Origin: Paenibacillus sp. SYP-B3998
GTDB lineage: Bacteria; Bacillota; Bacilli; Paenibacillales; NBRC-103111
Reading direction: 5' to 3'
DNA: 64,000 nucleotides
NCBI RefSeq assembly: GCF_010820665.1
Contig: NZ_JAAIKC010000019.1
Span: 1 to 64,000, forward strand
Shown: positions 59,212-64,000 of the stretch, in pieces
How the letters are laid out: every line of letters starts with the position of its first letter
Numbering within the stretch: the first letter of the stretch is position 1
Notes under the pieces: model-generated
Told to the model about the DNA's origin: nothing
Seen by the model: only the letters and a program-made list of their open reading frames with translations
Database searches by the model: none
Translations under genes and position numbers: made by a program

Positions 59212-60327
59212 TTAGTTAGCCAAGATGGACAATGTTGTTTCTTTGTCGAAGAAATGAACTTTGTTCATGTCCAGAGCCAATTTTACATTCGTACCTTCTT
59301 TAATGCCTGAACGACCATCAACACGTGCAATTACAGTGCCACTGCCGATTCCGTTAAGGTACAAGTACATTTCGTGGCCTAAGTTCTCAGTTAGTTCCAC
59401 ATTCACATTGAATACAGTGTTAGGGGAAGCTTCCAAGAATACTGGCTCTTCGTGAATGTCTTCTGGACGAACACCCAGAATCACGTCTTTGCCAAGATGG
59501 CTTTTAAGTGCTTGTGCTTTCCCAGCAGGAATTTCAACATTTACACCAGGTGTTTTGAAAAATACAGAGCTTCCTTCTTGTACCAATGTACCATTCAAGA
59601 AGTTCATGGATGGTGATCCAATGAAACCTGCAACGAACATATTCACAGGGTGGTTGTAAATCTCTTCAGGTGTAGCTGCTTGTTGAATAATACCTTTGTC
59701 CATAACAACGATGCGATCGCCCATTGTCATTGCTTCGATTTGGTCATGCGTTACGTAGATTGTCGTTACGCCAAGACGTTTTGTTAATTTAGTAATTTCT
59801 GCACGCATTTGTACGCGAAGTTTCGCATCCAAGTTGGAAAGCGGCTCATCCATTAAGAATACTTGCGGTTCACGAACAATCGCACGACCCAAGGCAACAC
59901 GTTGACGTTGACCACCGGAAAGAGCTTTTGGTTTACGATCAAGCAAGTGAACGATATCCAAGATTTTTGCTGCTTCACGAACGCGAGCATCGATATCTGC
60001 TTTCTTGAATTTACGAAGTTTCAAACCGAAAGCCATGTTTTGATAAACAGTCATATGCGGATAAAGGGCATAGGATTGGAATACCATCGCGATATCGCGA
60101 TCTTTTGGAGCGACATCATTTACTAGGCGGTCACCGATGTAAAGTTCACCCTCTGTAATTTCCTCTAATCCTGCGATCATACGAAGAGTTGTGGATTTTC
60201 CGCAACCGGATGCTCCAACCAATACTACAAACTCTTTATCTTCAACTTCAAGATGGAAATCTTTCACAGTGGATTCTTCTGCACCAGAATATCTTTTTAC
60301 GATATGATTTAAACGTACGCCTGCCAT
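59212..60327 (-). CDS. ugpC: Sugar ABC transporter ATPase (UgpC/MsmX type)
   Basis: 371 residues from ATG 60327 (GGGGG about 9 bases upstream). Walker A GASGCGKST (38-46), signature LSGGQ (136-140), Walker B FLMDEP with D160/E161, and a C-terminal TOBE/OB domain (VILGVRPEDIHEEP). In Bacillus the orphan ATPase MsmX energises several CUT1 sugar transporters that lack their own. It stands alone between two terminators with no transporter genes beside it, so a shared role is likely. The ATPase-less operon at 17.5-20.6 kb is one candidate client. Confidence 0.94.
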   Translation of the reverse strand: MAGVRLNHIVKRYSGAEESTVKDFHLEVEDKEFVVLVGASGCGKSTTLRMIAGLEEITEGELYIGDRLVNDVAPKDRDIAMVFQSYALYPHMTVYQNMAFGLKLRKFKKADIDARVREAAKILDIVHLLDRKPKALSGGQRQRVALGRAIVREPQVFLMDEPLSNLDAKLRVQMRAEITKLTKRLGVTTIYVTHDQIEAMTMGDRIVVMDKGIIQQAATPEEIYNHPVNMFVAGFIGSPSMNFLNGTLVQEGSSVFFKTPGVNVEIPAGKAQALKSHLGKDVILGVRPEDIHEEPVFLEASPNTVFNVNVELTENLGHEMYLYLNGIGSGTVIARVDGRSGIKEGTNVKLALDMNKVHFFDKETTLSILAN

Positions 60328-60434
60328 GGTTTCATTCCCCCTACAATTTATCAGTAATTCGTTTATCAACAATTCACTATATTCATCTTAACCCACTTAC
60401 ATGAGACTGACTATGCACAATCCCTACAAAAAAA

Positions 60435-61550
60435 TCACTTTCTTTTCGTTACTTTGTACAATAATAGAGCCAGCCTTACCAATACCGCATGATTAAAGGT
60501 CCTTACGTCTAGTCCTGTTTCGTTCTTGAACTTGTCCAAACGATATAATAACGTGTTCCGATGGATATAAAGTTTCTTCGCGGTCTCACTGACGTTACAA
60601 TCTAGCGCGAAGAAATGCTCCAACGTCGTCACGGTCTCTGAATCGAGTGCATGATCGGTGCCGCGCAGTACTTGCTCGAGAAACTCGCTCTTCTCCTCTT
60701 CTTGAACAAGATGCAGCAGTTTCTCCAAACGTAGCTCCCATGGAAGATGAATGAAACTTCCCACGTGGAATGATCGTCCTAGCATAATCGTCTCTCGTAA
60801 TTGAAGAATCGTGGCCAATAGTGATTTGGCAGGTTTCACTGGATAATCAATTGCCAGATGGCATTCACCCACCCATTCGTTGGCAAGCATCTCATATAAA
60901 CCAGAACCTAGCGCATCAAGAATTTGCTCCACGCTTTCCTCTTCGTCTGTTTCTCTTTCATCGCTGCTACTAGTCAACAGCCCTTCAGGTGCAAGAATGA
61001 GCCATTCTTTATCCAGTAAAGGGATCAAGATAATCTCAGCTTCGAAGAACGATTCCAGTAGCTTCTTTAAGTCTGTATAGGAAACATTCTGTGTTTGCGA
61101 ATAGTCCCCATAAAGTAGCAATGGGATTTTCGTCGAGTATAGAGAGGACTGGGATGCAAGAGCGTCTGGTAACTCTGCGTGAGCGGCACCGCGCTCCATT
61201 TGCAGCAGCAACCACTCTCTTAGTTGATGCGCTTTTCTTTCATCTTCTGACAGATACGAGCCCCTCATCTTGCGCTCCTGCGTTTGCTTGGATTCTAGCA
61301 TCAATTCTATGAGCCTTCGCTCTGAAAGAGTTAACGGCACCTGAGACACTTGCAGGATGCGAATGTCTTTGTTTTCCTTAGCCATATAAAACAACACTTC
61401 ATGACCACGAATAACACTTCGGTTTAAGCCCTCTTCAGTACCTTGCTGGTCTTCCACCAAACGGTTCCATTCGGCCTCGGGTAACAAACCCATCTGTATA
61501 GGCGCCTGTAAAACCGCTTCCAAACGCTCTTTCAGTCGTTCCCAATCCAT
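60435..61550 (-). CDS. PucR-type helix-turn-helix regulator
   Basis: 371 residues. The C-terminal HTH (about 305-360: TLEHFFALDCNVSETAKKLY, IHRNTLLYRLDKFKNETGLD) is the PucR/CdaR type. The N-terminal part has no recognised sensor domain, only a weak GGDEF-like middle (about 145-260) as in CdaR proteins. PucR-type proteins are usually activators. It lies 107 bp upstream of the sugar ATPase gene on the same strand and may control it. Confidence 0.85.
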   Translation of the reverse strand: MDWERLKERLEAVLQAPIQMGLLPEAEWNRLVEDQQGTEEGLNRSVIRGHEVLFYMAKENKDIRILQVSQVPLTLSERRLIELMLESKQTQERKMRGSYLSEDERKAHQLREWLLLQMERGAAHAELPDALASQSSLYSTKIPLLLYGDYSQTQNVSYTDLKKLLESFFEAEIILIPLLDKEWLILAPEGLLTSSSDERETDEEESVEQILDALGSGLYEMLANEWVGECHLAIDYPVKPAKSLLATILQLRETIMLGRSFHVGSFIHLPWELRLEKLLHLVQEEEKSEFLEQVLRGTDHALDSETVTTLEHFFALDCNVSETAKKLYIHRNTLLYRLDKFKNETGLDVRTFNHAVLVRLALLLYKVTKRK

Positions 61551-61628
61551 CTGTTCCTCTCCCTATGCCATAATCATCTTTTATTTATCTATCTTTATAT
61601 TGTATCATATGTGGCCAACCTGATGTGA

Positions 61629-61666
61629 AAGAACCCTTCCACTCATACTCGTGGAAGGGTTCTTTC
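61629..61666 (-). terminator. Terminator after NlpC/P60 gene
   Basis: AAAGAACCCTTCCAC pairs perfectly with GTGGAAGGGTTCTTT around CTCATACTC; it ends the NlpC/P60 gene and, by symmetry, any plus-strand read-through. Confidence 0.85.
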
Positions 61667-61683
61667 AGAACGGCTTAGTTTGA

Positions 61684-62535
61684 TTATTTAAGTACGCGAC
61701 GGGCCGTTACGTAATGGTTAGCCCACCATTCTTTATTGATAGAGGTGAACTTCACTCCACCCTCACCATAAGTATGAATCATCATTCCATTGCCCACATA
61801 AATACCTACGTGACCGATATTTTTACCCGAGTCGATTGTTGTGAAGAATACTAAATCTCCTGTTTGCAATTTGCTTTTGCTCACATAAATGCCTTCATTT
61901 GCTTGGGTACGAGATACACGCGGCAGATCAATGCCATATTCGGCAAAGACCGTTTTTACAAAAGATGAGCAATCCATTGTATTCGTTTGTCCATATTTTG
62001 CCCCAAATACGTAAGGAGTTCCGAGATATTTCTGAGCAGTGAGAATCAGCTCCGCCTTTAAGCGATCTTTGGAGGAAAGAATGCTTTTCCCGCCAAGGAA
62101 ACTGCTCTTATAATCATTCACATTGCGAGTGACGACTTCGTCTTTACTCTGGGAAGCCATCACCATCTTGCCTTGCCCGACATAAATTCCAGCATAGGAA
62201 GGCTGCTTGCCGTTACCAAAGAACAAGACGTCACCTGGTTCAGCTTTTGAGAGCTGAGTAATCATTGGCTTGTTGATCTTGAATTGATCAGCCAGTGATC
62301 TTGGCATCGAGTAGTTCAATGTTTGATACACATAATAAATTAAACCGGAGGAATCAAAGCCATCCGATGGGGACTCGTTGCTTTTGGAGTAGTCTACCCC
62401 TACCATCTTTTTAGCTAGAGAAACCGCGTCCATATCATCATTAGCCGCATAAGCGGAAACAGCTGTAGTCGCAGATAAAGCAATCGTAACCGCAACAGTT
62501 AAACCTAACGTACGGTGTGTAAGACTTTTAATCAT
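61684..62535 (-). CDS. Secreted double NlpC/P60 protein, first domain inactive
   Basis: Exported cell-wall peptidase of 283 residues, signal peptide 1-30 (AYA-AN). Two NlpC/P60 (C40) domains lie in tandem. The second (about 163-283) is complete, with C189 (MDCSSF), H242 (IGHVGIYVG) and H254 as triad. The first (about 36-150) keeps the fold (GDVLFFGNG, AGIYVGQGKMV) but has Ser62 in place of Cys (FDSSGL) and Tyr114 in place of the His. It should bind but not cut. C40 enzymes cleave D-Glu-to-diamino-acid bonds in peptidoglycan stem peptides. GGAGGAAG precedes the ATG. Confidence 0.9.
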   Translation of the reverse strand: MIKSLTHRTLGLTVAVTIALSATTAVSAYAANDDMDAVSLAKKMVGVDYSKSNESPSDGFDSSGLIYYVYQTLNYSMPRSLADQFKINKPMITQLSKAEPGDVLFFGNGKQPSYAGIYVGQGKMVMASQSKDEVVTRNVNDYKSSFLGGKSILSSKDRLKAELILTAQKYLGTPYVFGAKYGQTNTMDCSSFVKTVFAEYGIDLPRVSRTQANEGIYVSKSKLQTGDLVFFTTIDSGKNIGHVGIYVGNGMMIHTYGEGGVKFTSINKEWWANHYVTARRVLK

Positions 62536-62867
62536 TTTACTTCCTCCAATGCAGAATTATTTATAAGAAATGGGATTATTCTCTCTTCCTAGTAATAGGT
62601 TACCATGGGAGTGAAAAGTCTTTCATTCCTAAAATATTACCTCTATGGGTATTACTCTGGAAGTAGCACCAAATATAACTATGGCAGACTACCCATTGTT
62701 TTCTGATTGGGCACCGATTAATATAAAAATTTTGGTCGATGAGAAAATAATAAACCGTTCATCCTCCTACTTAGAAAATAGCTCCGCTTTAAAAATCTCT
62801 AACTCCACTCATAAACATTTGAATTTTGGAAATAATTAGAGCGTGGACCAGTAAAGGAGGAATTTCC
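62536..62867. other. Divergent intergenic region
   Basis: About 330 bp between the divergent NlpC/P60 gene and the LarA-like gene. A 64-codon frame at 62645-62839 has no ribosome site and I do not accept it. Both promoters should lie here, but I see no strong -35/-10 pair. Confidence 0.4.
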
Positions 62868-64000
62868 ATTCGTTCTATTCCATACGGGAAATCGAGTATC
62901 TCTCTAAATATCCCACCTGGTGTAGAACCAGATTGGATATACTATCATCGTTTTGCTCCCGCTGCTTCAGACTGTATTGAACAGGCCTTAGTACACCCCA
63001 TTGGCTGCCTCCCTTTAGAACTAGCTGCTAAGGAATGTAAAACAGCCGTTATCTTAATCAGTGATATGACTCGGCTATGTCCTAGCCATTTATTCCTTGG
63101 CTCCATACTTCAGCGCTTACATAGAGCTGGAATATCGGATGAGAATATCCGCATCATCGTTGCTCTTGGTATCCATCGCAAACAAACGAATGAGGAACTC
63201 ATTGAGCTAGTTGGAGAGGCTATCTATAAGCGTATATGTGTTATGAATCATTCTTCTCTCTCAGAAGACTGCATTCATCTAGGTATCACTCGGCTAGGTA
63301 CTCCTGTTGAAATTAACAAATATGTGGTCGAGGCAGAGTTTCGTATCGTCACCGGAAATTTAGAACCACATGCGTTAGTGGGCGTTTCTGGTGGTATTAA
63401 AGCGATCTTTCCTGGAACTGCATCAGCCGCTGCTATTGAGCATAACCACAGTTTATCGCAGCAGTTCTCTTCATCACCCGGAACTGTCGATAATCCTATC
63501 CGTACGGACATGGAAGAAGTCCTACATTTTCTTCCTGTACACTTCTTGCTCAACGTCATTGTTGATCATGAACGCAAGCTGCTTGGGGCTGTAGCAGGAC
63601 ATGTTATCTCTGCTCATCGTGCTGGATTAGAATTAGTTCGTCGCACCTTTGTTGTAGAAGTCCCCCATCTATACGATGTAGTCGTAGTTTCACCTGGCGG
63701 ATATCCAAAGGATACACAGCTCTACCAATCCGTTAAAGCATTAAAAAATGCCTCAGCCATCACGAAATATGGCGGCACCATTTTATTAGTCGCTCAGTGC
63801 GAAGAGCAATATGGCAATGGTCTATTTGAGCATTGGGTCGAAACGATACAAGACCGCTCTCTGATGATTTACAAATTGCAGCAAAGATTCGTGCTCGGTG
63901 CGCATAAGATTGCGCATATTGATCAAGTGCTTACACGGCATAGGGTTTATATTTATTCTGACTTTCCCTCTGCTTCTGCACTATTACTCGGATTTCATCC
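62868..64000 (+). CDS. LarA-type nickel-dependent racemase family protein (3' end outside)
   Basis: The frame is open from 62868 to the window edge, giving at least 377 residues of a 420-430 residue family. Conserved blocks of lactate racemase LarA are visible: ILISDMTRLCPSHLF, IIVALGIHRKQTNEEL (LarA GxHR), TGNLEPHALVGVSGGIKAIF and PGTAS. The founding enzyme interconverts D- and L-lactate with a nickel-pincer cofactor; many relatives act on other 2-hydroxy acids, so the substrate is open. No larB/C/E maturation genes are in view. The start looks like ATT at 62868: AAAGGAGG lies 7 bases upstream, and no ATG, GTG or TTG is at a usable distance. The only upstream candidate, TTG 62826, has no ribosome site. 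Confidence 0.8.
   Translation, partial: MRSIPYGKSSISLNIPPGVEPDWIYYHRFAPAASDCIEQALVHPIGCLPLELAAKECKTAVILISDMTRLCPSHLFLGSILQRLHRAGISDENIRIIVALGIHRKQTNEELIELVGEAIYKRICVMNHSSLSEDCIHLGITRLGTPVEINKYVVEAEFRIVTGNLEPHALVGVSGGIKAIFPGTASAAAIEHNHSLSQQFSSSPGTVDNPIRTDMEEVLHFLPVHFLLNVIVDHERKLLGAVAGHVISAHRAGLELVRRTFVVEVPHLYDVVVVSPGGYPKDTQLYQSVKALKNASAITKYGGTILLVAQCEEQYGNGLFEHWVETIQDRSLMIYKLQQRFVLGAHKIAHIDQVLTRHRVYIYSDFPSASALLLGFH

Noticed and set aside
62645..62839. 64-codon frame between the NlpC/P60 and LarA-like genes
   Set aside because: No Shine-Dalgarno sequence and no recognisable domain. It overlaps the region where promoters are expected.
1..64000. CRISPR arrays, rRNA genes, replication origin
   Set aside because: No regularly spaced repeats of CRISPR type, no rRNA-like stretches and no DnaA-box cluster were noticed on either strand.

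Overview
The window is a piece of a low-to-mid GC Gram-positive chromosome, most likely Paenibacillus or a close relative (Bacillales, Paenibacillaceae). The evidence is the AAGGAGG-type ribosome sites, the gene order hprK-lgt-ppaX-acyltransferase-hisZGDBHAF(IE)-prs-TPR-trxB-glk-rapZ-yvcK-whiA-HPr, the cggR-gap-pgk-tpiA-gpmI-eno operon, and a one-piece tmRNA with a GKTQNNYALAA tag. All identifications come from reading the sequence; no database search was run.

Region 1 (1-23.2 kb) is accessory and scarred. It holds an IS3 end, a broken IS3 copy, IS21 and IS66 remnants, a histidine-kinase stump, a response-regulator/permease chimera, an RHS fragment, a frameshifted SLH protein and a decayed duplicate of an XRE regulator module. 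Intact genes are a membrane histidine kinase fused to its own LuxR-type response regulator, an erythromycin-esterase-like lipoprotein, a secreted discoidin/FN3 protein, a small secreted helical-repeat protein, a membrane-anchored PAF-acetylhydrolase-like hydrolase, a LacI-controlled oligosaccharide ABC transporter plus GH13 glucosidase operon, and a protein of unknown function. A 48-bp segment made of the tmRNA 3' end and its terminator is repeated exactly at 1424-1471 and 23160-23207, with a diverged third copy at 15612-15644. This suggests that the region, or two tandem pieces of it, entered at the 3' end of ssrA. No integrase is left.

Region 2 (23.2-36.7 kb) is core. It has ssrA, smpB and rnr (trans-translation and its exonuclease; RNase R carries a long glycine/arginine repeat tail), an esterase, secG, a membrane M50-like protein, then the glycolytic operon behind a clear sigma-A promoter and a CggR-type operator.

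Region 3 (36.7-47 kb) has tRNA-Arg(CCG), clpP behind a CtsR box, a secreted stalk-domain protein, and the minus-strand run TPR/HTH protein, trxB, glk, rapZ, yvcK, whiA and an HPr-like protein. The TPR/HTH gene has a perfect palindrome over its -10 region, which suggests autoregulation.

Region 4 (47-64 kb) has prs, then histidine biosynthesis from hisZ to hisIE plus a PHP-type histidinol phosphatase, a hexapeptide acyltransferase, ppaX, lgt and hprK, a MsmX/UgpC-type sugar ABC ATPase, a PucR-type regulator, a double NlpC/P60 protein whose first domain is catalytically dead, and at the right edge the start of a LarA-type (lactate racemase family) gene that appears to begin with ATT.

Several parts fit together as carbon control: HPr kinase, an HPr-like protein, glucokinase, CggR, a LacI regulator with a cre-like site, and a shared-type ATPase that could power the ATPase-less transporter of region 1. 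PRPP made by Prs is the first substrate of the adjacent histidine pathway.
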